Of a stretch of 64,000 nucleotides of DNA, positions 50,957-60,455 are shown piece after piece (position 1 is the stretch's first letter; each line of letters begins with the position of its first letter). The DNA comes from Lysinibacillus sp. OF-1. GTDB taxonomy: Bacteria > Bacillota > Bacilli > Bacillales_A > Planococcaceae. The position numbers and the translations under genes were made by a program. Location: assembly GCF_028356935.1 (NCBI RefSeq), contig NZ_CP102798.1, positions 4,092,001 through 4,156,000 on the forward strand. Direction: 5' to 3'. The notes beneath the pieces were generated by a model. It ran no database searches. It was given only the letters and a program-made list of their open reading frames with translations, and had not been told where the DNA came from.

Positions 50957-52796
50957 GTATACTTACCCCTTTTTTCTGTTCATCCAATTGCTCAATATAT
51001 TTCATCAACTCTAATGTCACATCATAACGTAAAAATGGAGTGATAAGGTAAATGCCATTGAAATACTGTGCAGCCACCTCAACTAATTCCTTCGCAATGG
51101 CAATCCCCTCAAATGTTGCACGTTCTTTATCTTCACCACAGGCCTTCATTCTTGCTAAGGCATCTTCAGATAATTTTATGCCTGGCACCTCATGATGTAA
51201 GAATTCAGCACTTTTATAACTTGTAACGGGCATAATACCAATATAAATAGGTGCTTGCAAATGCTTGGTTGCCTCATAAATTTCCACAATTTTTTCCTTC
51301 GTATATACTGGCTGTGAAATAAAGTAGTCTGCTCCATACTCAATTTTCTTCTCTAAGCGTGCCACAGCACGATCTAATACACGGACATTTGGATTAAATG
51401 CAGCAGCTACTGAAAAATTTGCTTTTTTACGAAGTGGTTTACCTGAGAAGGAAATGCCTTGATTTAACTGCTTAATTAATTGGATCAGCTCCATTGATGA
51501 GACATCATAAACACTTGTGGCACCTGGGAAGTCCCCAACTTTTGTTGGATCACCAGTAACAGCTAACACATCATGAATTCCTAATGCATTTAACCCCATT
51601 AAATGTGATTGCAGACCGATTAAATTACGATCTCGGCATGTAATATGTGTTAGAGGACGTACACCATTAGTACTCTTCAACAATGCACCCATAGCAATAT
51701 TGCTAATACGTGGAGAAGCCAGAGAATTGTCTGCCATCATGACGACATCTGCTCCTGCATCATACAATTGTTTTGCCCCTTCCAAAAAACCATCAATTTC
51801 CAGATGTCTAGGTGTATCTAGCTCTACAATGACAGAGCGTTCGCGCTTTACTTTTTCATGAAGAGGTTCATACTTCGTTGGCTCTGCTTCACGAACAATT
51901 TGAATCTTCTCCGGTTTGGCATACTTTTCATGAACTGGTGATAACTCTTCTAAATACTTCTTCGCTGCTGCTATATGCTTCGGTGTCGTACCACAACAGC
52001 CTCCAATTAAGCGTACCCCTTGATCACGTAATTCCACAGCCGCTCGACCAAAATATTCAGCTTCTGACTCATAAACGACACGACCATCTTCTAAGTCAAG
52101 GAGTGAAGCATTCGGATAAGCCGACATAAATGCCTTATCAGGAAGTTCTACACCTTCAAACGCCTGAATGGTATGGTGTGGACCTAAACGACAATTGACA
52201 CCCACAATATCCGCACCAAGTTTTTCTAGCTCATGCAGGGCGTTATTTAAAGACATACCGTTTTGTAAAACACCAGGTTCGTGCATGGAAACTTGCGCAA
52301 TAATCGGTAATTTTGTCTTTGTCCGTAGCATCTTTAAGGTAGCTGTTAATTCTTCAAAATCATAATAGGTTTCGAGTAAAAGGCCGTCTGGATTCCCAGC
52401 AAGTAAAACACTCGCTTGCTCCTCAATAGTTGCTAAGATTTCATCTAACGTTGCATCACTTTTACGAATACCACGAATACCACCAATTGTCCCTAAGACA
52501 AACTGACCTCCATCTGCCGCAGCTCGCTTTGCGATTGTAATCGCTGCTTCATTAAATTGTTGGACACGCGATTCTAATCCATAGCGAGCTAATTTAATGG
52601 CATTTGCACCATACGTATTCGTTTGAATGATGTCAGCACCAGCTGCAATATATTCCCTATGAATCTTTTCAATTAACTCAGGTTTCTGTACATTCATTTC
52701 CTCATGACAATACTCCAAACCATAGCCATAAAGCACTGTGCCTATTGCGCCATCTGCCGTCAATACATGCGTTTTTAACCTTTCAAGCAATCTCAT
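50949..52796 (-). CDS. yitJ: Bifunctional homocysteine S-methyltransferase/methylenetetrahydrofolate reductase
   Basis: 615 aa. Residues 1 to about 285 are a homocysteine methyltransferase barrel with GGCCGTTPKHIA as the zinc site. Residues about 320-600 are a MetF-like reductase (VIVELDTPRH, ITCRDRNLIGLQSHLMGLNALGIHDVLAVTGDP, FISQPVYTKE). It makes 5-methyl-THF that the following metH uses. Preceded by a SAM-I riboswitch. Same architecture and length as B. subtilis YitJ. Confidence 0.94.
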   Translation of the reverse strand: MRLLERLKTHVLTADGAIGTVLYGYGLEYCHEEMNVQKPELIEKIHREYIAAGADIIQTNTYGANAIKLARYGLESRVQQFNEAAITIAKRAAADGGQFVLGTIGGIRGIRKSDATLDEILATIEEQASVLLAGNPDGLLLETYYDFEELTATLKMLRTKTKLPIIAQVSMHEPGVLQNGMSLNNALHELEKLGADIVGVNCRLGPHHTIQAFEGVELPDKAFMSAYPNASLLDLEDGRVVYESEAEYFGRAAVELRDQGVRLIGGCCGTTPKHIAAAKKYLEELSPVHEKYAKPEKIQIVREAEPTKYEPLHEKVKRERSVIVELDTPRHLEIDGFLEGAKQLYDAGADVVMMADNSLASPRISNIAMGALLKSTNGVRPLTHITCRDRNLIGLQSHLMGLNALGIHDVLAVTGDPTKVGDFPGATSVYDVSSMELIQLIKQLNQGISFSGKPLRKKANFSVAAAFNPNVRVLDRAVARLEKKIEYGADYFISQPVYTKEKIVEIYEATKHLQAPIYIGIMPVTSYKSAEFLHHEVPGIKLSEDALARMKACGEDKERATFEGIAIAKELVEVAAQYFNGIYLITPFLRYDVTLELMKYIEQLDEQKKGVSIHG

Positions 52797-52830
52797 TAAA
52801 CTAGCCTCTCTTCCTATATCTCTGTATAAT

Positions 52831-52863
52831 AAAAAGCCTTCTTTTATAAAAAAAGAAGGCTTT
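52831..52863 (-). terminator. SAM-I riboswitch terminator
   Basis: AAAGCCTTCTTTT pairs with AAAAGAAGGCTTT, followed on the minus strand by TTATT. Confidence 0.9.
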
Positions 52864-52885
52864 AATGACTCATCATTGTTTTTTC

Positions 52886-52990
52886 CTTCTCATCTTCGAC
52901 TCAATGGTCTTCTGGATTTAGCACCTGACAAAAAAGTTGGTTGCTGAAGCTTCAATGGGCCAGTCCCTCTGCTTCTCTTGATAAGAATGT
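52886..52990 (-). promoter_or_regulatory. SAM-I (S-box) riboswitch aptamer ahead of yitJ-metH
   Basis: Minus strand carries the S-box core in order: CTTATCAAGAGAAGCAGAGG, GACTGGCCCATTGAAGCTTC, AGCAACC, then AGGTGCTAAATCCAGAAG, closing with GATGAGAAG, which pairs with CTTATC as P1. High SAM would end transcription at the following terminator. Confidence 0.96.
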
Positions 52991-53018
52991 AGTATGAATT
53001 TTTTAAATAATTAAAAGA

Positions 53019-53047
53019 ATCATATCGTTTACTGACGAATGAGTCAA
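53019..53047 (-). promoter_or_regulatory. yitJ-metH promoter
   Basis: TTGACT (53042-53047), 17 nt, TATGAT (53019-53024), about 30 nt before the aptamer. Confidence 0.8.
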
Positions 53048-53086
53048 GACTATTTCACATAACAAAGATATTTTTCACTTAAAAGC

Positions 53087-54481
53087 TTAGAAATTGGCTA
53101 GTTCCTTTGCAAGCTCCTCACCGATTTTTTTCCCATTTTGAATACAAGCACCAATCCCTACCCCAAAGTATGAACAACCTGCGATGGATAGATTAGGATA
53201 GTTTTCTTGTAATTCTTGAACTAAACCTTGTAATGCTTCACGGTGAGCTAGATCATATTTTGGCATTTGATCAATCCATTTTGTGACATTAATAACTGTT
53301 GGCTGTTCCTCTATTCCTAGGCTCTTGCGCACATCCTCTAAAGCAACCGCTGCTAATTCTTCGTCAGACATGGCATGGAGTTGCTCATATGCTGGATTGA
53401 TGCTTTTATAAAAGAGTCGCACAAGTAATTTATGATCTCTTGATGTATGCCTCCATTTACGACTTGTCCAAGTTGCAGCATTACATGTAACGTCAGAATT
53501 ATGTGAGACAATATAGCCCGTTCCATCTGCTGGCAATCTAGAGTCTGGTACATCAAAACCTAAATAGATCGTAATTGCTGAAGCTGTCGTAAATTGGTCA
53601 AAATAACGGTTTAATGATTCATCCTGTAGTAGGCCTTGAACAGCCTCATTCGGCAGTGCTAAAACGACATAATCTGTCTCGATGCTTTCACCATTAGCTA
53701 AGGCAATTGAATAGTGGTTTTCTTGCTTTTGAACATTGACAGTTGCGACACCCTTGATGATCTCTACATCAGTTAATGTTTGTTCGAGACGATCAATTAG
53801 AGAAGATAAACCGTTTTTGAACGATATAAACTTTTTATTGGCTGCTTTAGCAAATTGCTCACGATTCGCATCAAAGCCTTTTATGATACTTCCATACTCG
53901 TTCTTATAGTCAATCAAGTACGGTAAAGTAGAGGCAATCGAAAGCTGGTGTAAATCCCCTGAATAAACACCTGCAAGAACGGGTGCAATTTGATTTTTCA
54001 CAAGCTCTTCCCCTAAATAATAAGTTAAAAACTCTCCAATTGAGCTTTCCTTTGTGAAGTCTTTGTTTGGTAAAGTCAAATCTTTTAATGCATCTTGTTT
54101 ACCTTGCTCTGTAATCAATGTGCTTTGCTCCAAGGATGCCAAACTCATTGGTATTCCAAAAGTAGAATCTGCCGGAATGGCATGTAATTCATTATTCGTA
54201 TAAATATAGGAAATACCTGTTTCGTTGTAAACTAGATTCTCCTCAAAATCAAGCTCCTGTACAAGCTCCATAACACCTTTATGACGAGCTACAATCGAGT
54301 CAGCACCTGTTTCCATAATAAAACCTTGCTCATGTGTTGAATATAATTTGCCCCCTAAATATGTATTTTTTTCTACAAGCACTAGACGCACATCTACATT
54401 ATTTTCCTTCACTTGACGTTGTAAATAATGCATTGTGCATAATCCTGTAATACCGCCACCTAATACAACAACTGTTTTCAT
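53087..54481 (-). CDS. hemY: Coproporphyrinogen III/protoporphyrinogen oxidase
   Basis: 464-aa FAD enzyme of the HemY/CgoX type, used by Gram-positives to oxidise coproporphyrinogen III in the coproporphyrin-dependent haem route. N-terminal dinucleotide loop VVVLGGGITGLCTMHYL, then GADSIVARHK, LAGVYSGDLHQLSI and the C-terminal FAD segment NLSIAGCSYFGVGIGACIQNGKKIGEELA. Here it stands alone rather than in a hemEHY operon. ATG after GGGGCGG. Confidence 0.9.
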   Translation of the reverse strand: MKTVVVLGGGITGLCTMHYLQRQVKENNVDVRLVLVEKNTYLGGKLYSTHEQGFIMETGADSIVARHKGVMELVQELDFEENLVYNETGISYIYTNNELHAIPADSTFGIPMSLASLEQSTLITEQGKQDALKDLTLPNKDFTKESSIGEFLTYYLGEELVKNQIAPVLAGVYSGDLHQLSIASTLPYLIDYKNEYGSIIKGFDANREQFAKAANKKFISFKNGLSSLIDRLEQTLTDVEIIKGVATVNVQKQENHYSIALANGESIETDYVVLALPNEAVQGLLQDESLNRYFDQFTTASAITIYLGFDVPDSRLPADGTGYIVSHNSDVTCNAATWTSRKWRHTSRDHKLLVRLFYKSINPAYEQLHAMSDEELAAVALEDVRKSLGIEEQPTVINVTKWIDQMPKYDLAHREALQGLVQELQENYPNLSIAGCSYFGVGIGACIQNGKKIGEELAKELANF

Positions 54482-54569
54482 AGTAACCGCCCCTATTTTT
54501 AGTTCTTCCTACAGTATAAACTTATTTTCATTGAAAATTACGTTAAACCCTTTACAAATTTAGCAAAAA

Positions 54570-54599
54570 TAGAGCTACCTCATCTGTGAGATAGCTCTA
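54570..54599 (-). terminator. Terminator of the HemAT gene
   Basis: TAGAGCTACCTCA pairs with TGAGATAGCTCTA (one mismatch), followed on the minus strand by TTTTTGC. Confidence 0.85.
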
Positions 54600-54713
54600 G
54601 CTTAATCATATGGAATTTCCATTTCAAGGTTTACAAAAAATACACATATTTATAGGTACTATAGTGTTTAATATGTTTAAAAAATACGGAAACATAAACG
54701 TTAATTTAGTAGT

Positions 54714-56006
54714 CTATCCTTTTAGATTTTGGGAAAAGCTCGCTAAGTTTTCTGCTGAATTCGTTACTTCTGTAAATGATGTCCCTAACTCGTTTAATAT
54801 CCCGACGATTGCTTGTATTTTCGTTGCCATACAGTCGTTTTGATCCTTTGCTTCTGTCATGGCTCCCAATATGCTTGTAAATTGACCTTCAGTTTGTAAC
54901 ATGTTTTCCTCACCTGACGCTACTTCATCTTGAATATTTGCCAGAGAATGCTCTAATTTCTCTGTCCGTTCACTCGTTTTTTTCAATAACAATGCCACCG
55001 AAGTAACCGAATCCTTCGTTTGAATAGATAATTTACGCACCTCATCAGCCACTACACTAAAGCCTTTGCCCGCTTCTCCAGCACGCGCCGCTTCAATTGC
55101 AGCATTCAATGCCAACAGATTGGTTTGATTAGCAATATTAGTAACAACATTCATGATTGTCTCCATTTCCCTAGACATATCCGATAATTGTTCAATATTT
55201 TCTTCTATATCATGAAGTGAATGAATAATATTAATCATATTTTGTGATTGATTTTTTAAACGTTCACGACCTTCAAGTGCTTGATTTTCAGCCAGTGTTG
55301 AGACATCAAGTGATTTTTTAGCCAATTGTTTAATTTCGTCAGATTGCTTGCTTAAGCAGCAAAATGAATTATTTGTTTCCTGAGAAATTGTGGCAAGTGC
55401 TTCGGAAGAATCAACAATTTGTCGTTCAATAGCTTCTTTCTCATGCATCATTTTTTCTTTCATTTGTTCTACAGTGTTTTCAAAAGCCTCCAAAACCAGC
55501 TGCTGCTCGAAATTACAAATTTTCGATATGGCCCTGATCGTATTAAATTGATCTTGGGGGTGCTCTATATTTTTTTCGACTAAATCAATAAATGATATGG
55601 ATAAATCTTGGAATGCGCAAATATACCATTGGGTTCTAAGCCCAATATGAACATGTACCTTTGCAATTTTTACTCGTCTTTGGTAATACACCTCATCAAT
55701 GGTTCCGTTAAACATTTCAATAATATGCTGCCGTAGCGTTACTTTAAGTCTGTCTACAGAACTATGATGACTTATAATATCTACCAAATGATGCTCTGTT
55801 CCTATCATGTTGTAAAAACGGTTTACGATGTGATCTACATTGTCCATAACATATGGCTGGAAAGCTTTTAAATATTGTAAGTCTTGCTTCGTTAGATTCA
55901 GCATTTCAATTTGTTTCACCATTGATTGGCGAGTAGACAAATCCATTTTTACTGTATATTGCTGTAAATCCAATACCTTCGTCTTTCTCTGTTTTTGAAA
56001 AATCAC
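54714..56006 (-). CDS. hemAT: Haem aerotaxis transducer (globin-coupled sensor), HemAT-like
   Basis: 430 aa (432 in B. subtilis). Residues 25-185 form a globin sensor ([21 protein letters not shown]; proximal His118 in [19 protein letters not shown]). The rest is a coiled MCP signalling domain with the hairpin core [38 protein letters not shown]. No membrane segment, so it is cytosolic. I choose the GTG at 56006, 7 nt after GAGGG, giving a start like that of the B. subtilis protein. Role: oxygen-sensing chemotaxis. Confidence 0.9.
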   Translation of the reverse strand: MIFQKQRKTKVLDLQQYTVKMDLSTRQSMVKQIEMLNLTKQDLQYLKAFQPYVMDNVDHIVNRFYNMIGTEHHLVDIISHHSSVDRLKVTLRQHIIEMFNGTIDEVYYQRRVKIAKVHVHIGLRTQWYICAFQDLSISFIDLVEKNIEHPQDQFNTIRAISKICNFEQQLVLEAFENTVEQMKEKMMHEKEAIERQIVDSSEALATISQETNNSFCCLSKQSDEIKQLAKKSLDVSTLAENQALEGRERLKNQSQNMINIIHSLHDIEENIEQLSDMSREMETIMNVVTNIANQTNLLALNAAIEAARAGEAGKGFSVVADEVRKLSIQTKDSVTSVALLLKKTSERTEKLEHSLANIQDEVASGEENMLQTEGQFTSILGAMTEAKDQNDCMATKIQAIVGILNELGTSFTEVTNSAENLASFSQNLKG

Positions 56007-56630
56007 ACATCTTCCCTCTTTCATTCCGTTTACTTTCAGCAGGCTGAGAAACACCAAATCCCTTTTTTAACATATTGATTGATACAAGAAAAAATACCGA
56101 TAAAAACAGATTAGCTATTATGCTATGGGCTAATACTCTTTCTGTCTGGCACACTTCCTCCAAAAGCATGTCGAGTACCTCTTTGTACAATCACATAAAA
56201 AATATTCCCGCTCAGCAAGCAGACCTAGTCAGTACATGACTAACAGTAGACTTATTTACGTATGCTTTATTTCAAAATCACTCATTTACATTAATCATTT
56301 TATAAATTGCTGTCAATCTTATCGATTCCGTTTTTTTACATATACCACACCAAAAGTCCCTATCTTAAAATTAATGGTAATGCATAAGAAAAAAGCTACC
56401 ACAATATTATTTGGTAGCTTTTTTACCCGTTTTCTTGTTTATTATGCCTATTTTTTTTATTTTTCTTATCCTTTTTTATTAATCTTCTTTAAATATCACT
56501 ATATCAATATTTTTTACCCTCTCCACAAGAGCATCCATATACCTAAAAACACAACCCATTTTAAATCAAAAGTTTTATAAATGTATGGCAAATAAATAAT
56601 TCAAATAAACTATATTTTTTCACACAAAAT
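56007..56630. other. 624-nt gap with no convincing gene
   Basis: Very A/T-rich. An open frame on the plus strand (56236-56580) has poor composition and no Shine-Dalgarno sequence. The only clear structure is the hairpin at 56389-56424. Confidence 0.6.
56389..56424. terminator. Symmetric terminator-like hairpin in the 56-kb gap
   Basis: AAAAAAGCTACCA pairs perfectly with TGGTAGCTTTTTT, 10-nt loop; works in both directions. It lies 207 nt past the Sel1-repeat gene. Confidence 0.75.
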
Positions 56631-57917
56631 TTACAATCCTTTAAGTTCCTGTAATATTTTAGAAGCTTCTGCAACACCAGCATCTGCTGCGAGGCCATAC
56701 CACTTGATGGCTTCTTTTAGGTTTCTAGCAATTCCTTCACCTTTATTGTAAATATGCCCTAGTTGTAGCTTAGCGTCCGCGTCTCCTTGAATTGCAGCCT
56801 GTTTAAACCAATGAATACCTTTTTCGATATTGCGTATACCAGTTAGTCCATTACTCCATATATAGCCCAAATCATAAAAGGCATCTACATGATATTGTTC
56901 AGCCGCTCTTTCATACCAAAAGAGGCCGCGGTTTACCTCCTTTGTTTGACCCAAGCGTCCCTCTAAATATATTCCACCAAGCCGATATTGCGCTTCGACA
57001 TAACCTAGCTCTGCTGATTTTTTGTAGGCATTGAAAGCTGCTTCTACATCTGCTTCAACACCCAGTCCCTGCTCGTATATAATTCCTAACGTAAACATCG
57101 CCTCTGCCACATTTTTTTCAGCAGCATAATCAAACCATTGTTTTGCTAATATAAAATCTTGCGGTACGCCTTCCCCATTGAAATACATATCCGCTAAATT
57201 ATTGGCGGCATCCGCATGCCCCTGTAAAGCTGCTTTTTCATAGTATGAAAAAGCAAGGGAATCATTTTCTTCCACACCAATCCCCTCAAAGTAAAAATTC
57301 CCTAGTACGTATTGAGCATCTGCATGATTCTGAAGCGCTGCTAATTCAAACCATTTCAATGATTTTTCAGGTTGAAAATGTTCACCTTCTCTAGCGTTGT
57401 AGTATTCTCCCAATTGATATTGTGCATCTGCGTCTTGTTCTTCAACTGCTTCTTTATATAAATCAATAATGACTTCATGATCTAAATCCTCTTCATCTAA
57501 AATAGGGAGCTGTTCATCTTGATGACGGAAGTACCACTCCACAATATCAAGTACATCATCAACTACTGCTATACGGCTTGCTAGCTTTTCTAACGAAGAG
57601 ATTTGCCAAACAAGGATATAGATAGATTCGGGAATGGCATCACGCAAGACATCGTCATATTCCGCTAACAATGTTAAAACATTCTCCTGTATGGACTGAG
57701 ATTGTTCTGAATGGATAATTTGTAAATGCCGTTGTTGCTGTTCTTTCAATAGCCCTCGCACTATTTGATACAATATTTTTTGCAAGGCTGTTAGGGTAAC
57801 TTCCGTGAATGTAAGTAATTTTATATTTTGAGCAAACCATGTATTTTCTGACTGTGTCAGATTTTGTAGGGAATCAATTCTTTCTTTATTTCGCTTGGCT
57901 AACATTTGCTCGTACAT
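56631..57917 (-). CDS. Sel1-like repeat (SLR/TPR-like) protein
   Basis: 428 aa from an ATG at 57917 with GGGAGG upstream. Residues 1-150 are helical without a known family. From about 155 to the end, eight or so Sel1 repeats of 36 residues appear (for example ADAQYVLGNFYFEGIGVEEN and DADAKLQLGHIYNKGEGIAR). Such solenoids scaffold protein complexes. No signal peptide. No partner can be told from context. Confidence 0.85.
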   Translation of the reverse strand: MYEQMLAKRNKERIDSLQNLTQSENTWFAQNIKLLTFTEVTLTALQKILYQIVRGLLKEQQQRHLQIIHSEQSQSIQENVLTLLAEYDDVLRDAIPESIYILVWQISSLEKLASRIAVVDDVLDIVEWYFRHQDEQLPILDEEDLDHEVIIDLYKEAVEEQDADAQYQLGEYYNAREGEHFQPEKSLKWFELAALQNHADAQYVLGNFYFEGIGVEENDSLAFSYYEKAALQGHADAANNLADMYFNGEGVPQDFILAKQWFDYAAEKNVAEAMFTLGIIYEQGLGVEADVEAAFNAYKKSAELGYVEAQYRLGGIYLEGRLGQTKEVNRGLFWYERAAEQYHVDAFYDLGYIWSNGLTGIRNIEKGIHWFKQAAIQGDADAKLQLGHIYNKGEGIARNLKEAIKWYGLAADAGVAEASKILQELKGL

Positions 57918-57947
57918 TATTTTCCTCCCTTGCACACTATGTAAAAA

Positions 57948-57980
57948 AACTGCCTTGCCACTATTATATGGAAGACAGTT
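57948..57980 (-). terminator. Terminator of the YdcF-family gene
   Basis: Minus strand AACTGTCTT pairs with AAGGCAGTT, followed by TTTTTTTAC. Lies between the YdcF and Sel1-repeat genes, so they are separate units. Confidence 0.75.
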
Positions 57981-57989
57981 GAAATTTGG

Positions 57990-59006
57990 TTACACATATG
58001 CTCTCAATAATAAGCCAACGAATAGCGTAATGATTAAAAAAACTGTAATATGGGCCCATTTATACATATCTAATAAGCCTATAAATTCTCGTGTAAATGC
58101 ATTGGGAACATAGTAAAAGGCTGTCTTTGAGCCAATTCCTTCTGCATCTAGCTTTGCTTTCTTAGCATAAATACTTGCACGAAATACATGGAAATTATTG
58201 GTCACAAATAGCGAACGATATTTTTCTCCCTGCGCATGATGGTCCATTATTTTTTTGGAAAAGACCATATTTTGTTCTGTATTGGTCGATTGATCTTCGA
58301 GCAATATCTTGTCAGTGGGAAGATGATGTACATCTATTAAGTATTGTTTCATGGCATATGCCTCGGTTAGCTTTTCGTCATTGCCTTGACCACCTGAGAC
58401 AATAATAAAAGCTCTCTCCCCATACTTTTTATACTGCTTTACTGCCTCATCTAAACGACTTGCTAAAAGTGGGGGCACTTTATCCCCAATTAACCCTGAG
58501 CCCAATACAATAATATAATTTGGTTCATAGCGTATGGGTGTAAAATGATACAGTATTGCATAGGCAAGGACACTTGTGTATAAAAACATTGTATAGCCAA
58601 AAACCAAAAACGCATAGAAGAAAAGAATATGCCAAAGTATATTTTCTATTTGGATAAAAATGACGAAAACATACCATATCATCATAATAACAAAACTTAG
58701 TCCGAGAATGGCTAACATTAAATTACGTACTTTACGCCCTTCCTTCTCTAATAATACTTTACTATTGAAAAACATTGCGATTGATAAAATAAACATAATG
58801 CTTGGAAAGCTTCCCAATATAATAAATATCCCCATTTCTGAAATAATCCCCTGATCATTTGGCAGCAATAATGGATAGTGCATAATGAACGCTCTTATCA
58901 TATATATCCCTATTAAACCTAGTGCTACCGCATTGAGAAAGCGCCTTTTTTCTGTTAAGTACAACACGAGAAATAATGTGGTGAAAAGTGTTAAAGTTAG
59001 TAGCAT
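57990..59006 (-). CDS. YdcF/SanA-family (DUF218) membrane protein
   Basis: 338 aa. Five or six membrane helices fill residues 1-155. The DUF218 domain follows: YIIVLGSGLIGDKVPPLLASRLDEA (about 163-187), FIIVSGGQGNDEKLTEA, LEDQSTNTEQN and LFVTNNFHVFRA. A last helix ends the protein. Members are linked to cell-envelope functions without a firm reaction. ATG after AAAGGAG. Confidence 0.87.
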   Translation of the reverse strand: MLLTLTLFTTLFLVLYLTEKRRFLNAVALGLIGIYMIRAFIMHYPLLLPNDQGIISEMGIFIILGSFPSIMFILSIAMFFNSKVLLEKEGRKVRNLMLAILGLSFVIMMIWYVFVIFIQIENILWHILFFYAFLVFGYTMFLYTSVLAYAILYHFTPIRYEPNYIIVLGSGLIGDKVPPLLASRLDEAVKQYKKYGERAFIIVSGGQGNDEKLTEAYAMKQYLIDVHHLPTDKILLEDQSTNTEQNMVFSKKIMDHHAQGEKYRSLFVTNNFHVFRASIYAKKAKLDAEGIGSKTAFYYVPNAFTREFIGLLDMYKWAHITVFLIITLFVGLLLRAYV

Positions 59007-59190
59007 CGTTTCACTCCTTTCTATTGCAGAATTTTCACAATCATGGCATTTGTCACTACTTGTTCAAATTTGATGATATAGCTCAATTATTGAAGGCGTT
59101 TGTTTTATTTTTTAATATAGTTCATGTAATATTACTATATAAGAACTAGTTTATGACCAAATTCAAAATTATATTGGAGGAATGTAAGTA

Positions 59191-59661
59191 ATGAAAAAAA
59201 TTCTTGCCGCTCTTTTTGCAGCGACACTGATATTTTCGACTGTTGGTGCAACATTATTCATTTCGGATACGCCAACGGCAGAAGCTAAATCCTATAAATC
59301 AGGTAAAAAAGGCTTCACTAACAACAACAACAATAATAGCTCGAATATCCAAAAATCTAAGGATACTTCTAAAAATCAAAATAATGCAACAACAAATAAA
59401 AACAACTCATCCTCTACTAATAAAGTAGATACTACTAAAAAAGGTGGCTTTTTCTCTGGCGGTCTAATGAAAGGCTTAATGCTTGGTGGTCTAGCTGGTT
59501 TATTATTCGGCAGTCTATTTAGTAGCATGGGGATTATTGGCAATATTTTAGGTCTACTCATTAATGTAGCTGCAATTGCCGTTATCGTGATGCTTGTGGT
59601 TAAGATTATGAATATGTTTAAAGAGAAGAAGCGCAAAGAGGAAGCACAATGGCACAAATAA
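59191..59661 (+). CDS. Secreted/membrane Asn/Ser-rich protein with Gly-rich C-terminal membrane region (Tim44-like)
   Basis: 156 aa. Signal peptide at 1-31 with an AEA cleavage site. Residues 33-83 are low-complexity Lys/Asn/Ser/Thr (a run of Asn and repeated KNN). A Gly-rich hydrophobic segment GLMKGLMLGGLAGLLFGSLF and a second helix (about 117-143) resemble the membrane part of Tim44-domain proteins. Basic tail. GGAGGA lies 9 nt upstream. The next gene overlaps by 13 bp. Function unknown. Confidence 0.75.
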   Translation: MKKILAALFAATLIFSTVGATLFISDTPTAEAKSYKSGKKGFTNNNNNNSSNIQKSKDTSKNQNNATTNKNNSSSTNKVDTTKKGGFFSGGLMKGLMLGGLAGLLFGSLFSSMGIIGNILGLLINVAAIAVIVMLVVKIMNMFKEKKRKEEAQWHK

Positions 59662-59936
59662 TCAACGAACAAGATATTATTAATGCTATTTGTTTATCTC
59701 AAGCTTATTATAAAAACATTCGTCCCGAGGCAGTTCTTGTCGAATTGACTTACGAAGATGACGCTGGCTTTGGTGCAGAGGTTGAAGTAAACGGTCAAAT
59801 CGAAGTGCTTAATACAGCAGCTATGATTGGTGCATTACGTGTTTGGATTAAAGATGTTCTACATAGTGACCCATTCTCAACTGGGATTGAGCTTGTTTTA
59901 GACGACGAGGAAGGCATTATTGCCAAACTATCATAA
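59649..59936 (+). CDS. YxcD-like DUF2653 protein
   Basis: 95 aa. INEQDIINAICLSQAYYKNIRPEAVLVELTYEDDAGFGAEVEVNGQ matches the DUF2653 pattern. Acidic C-terminus. Starts inside the preceding gene (13-bp overlap), so the two are translated together. No known function. Confidence 0.8.
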   Translation: MAQIINEQDIINAICLSQAYYKNIRPEAVLVELTYEDDAGFGAEVEVNGQIEVLNTAAMIGALRVWIKDVLHSDPFSTGIELVLDDEEGIIAKLS

Positions 59937-59985
59937 AAAAAAGCAGTACAATGAATTGTTCAAAAATTCATCGTACTGCTTTTTA
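59937..59985. terminator. Bidirectional terminator between the DUF2653 and channel genes
   Basis: AAAAAGCAGTACAATGAATT pairs with ATTCATCGTACTGCTTTTT with a single mismatch. Overlaps the last codon of the channel gene. Confidence 0.88.
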
Positions 59986-60351
59986 CTTTTTCAAACGTTT
60001 CTTCATCTCTTCTTTTTCTTCCTCATTCAGAGAAAAATCTACGATAGAACGCCCTAGCATTAGCAACATAATAAACATTACTCCCGTACCAACTATTAAA
60101 TAAATCATTGTAAATACTTTAGAATAAGTCGTTGTTGGATATAACCCTGTTTCTACGCCTGTTGGTATCAAACTCACTACAGCAAAATACATAGCATCTA
60201 ACCAGTACCATCCTTCCGTTCCCTTGTAAAACAGTGTTCCTGATAAAATGATTAAAAACAATGTAGTAAATAATGAGATAAATTGAGGACGTTTAAATGA
60301 CTTCCACAACCCTTTTACTAATCTTTTCGCAGATAATATAAATGACAGCAT
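59983..60351 (-). CDS. Two-TM ion channel-like protein (Ion_trans_2) with atypical filter
   Basis: 122 aa from the ATG at 60351 (AGGAG 7 nt upstream). Helix 1 at about 25-42, pore helix WYWLDAMYFAVVSL at 48-61, helix 2 at about 79-100, then an acidic/basic tail. The topology and flanking sequences fit a two-TM potassium channel. Where TVGYGD is expected the sequence reads LIPTGVETGLYP (61-72). Ion selectivity is therefore uncertain. No ligand-binding domain. Confidence 0.78.
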   Translation of the reverse strand: MLSFILSAKRLVKGLWKSFKRPQFISLFTTLFLIILSGTLFYKGTEGWYWLDAMYFAVVSLIPTGVETGLYPTTTYSKVFTMIYLIVGTGVMFIMLLMLGRSIVDFSLNEEEKEEMKKRLKK

Positions 60352-60419
60352 CCCCATTCTCCTCTTTAAATACGTTCTACAACATAGTTAGACTATACTT
60401 CGTTTTTATTAAAAACGTC

Positions 60420-60450
60420 AAAAGGTAGAGGTGATGTCCCCCTACCTTTT
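60420..60450 (-). terminator. Terminator of the SLH-hydrolase gene
   Basis: AAAAGGTAG pairs with CTACCTTTT, with extra pairing in the loop; past the stop at 60456 on the minus strand. Confidence 0.75.
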
Positions 60451-60455
60451 CAGCA

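Noticed and set aside
55906-56190. 94-codon frame on the minus strand overlapping the HemAT start
   Set aside because: It opens with TTG, its extension into the hemAT gene is in another frame, and the globin sensor reading frame has clear homology and a good GTG start. A sub-frame from an inner ATG has a fair Shine-Dalgarno sequence but no recognisable content.
56236-56580. 114-codon plus-strand frame in the A/T-rich gap
   Set aside because: Composition is Phe/Tyr/Ile/Lys-rich from A/T bias, there is no Shine-Dalgarno sequence, and it runs through the symmetric hairpin at 56389-56424.
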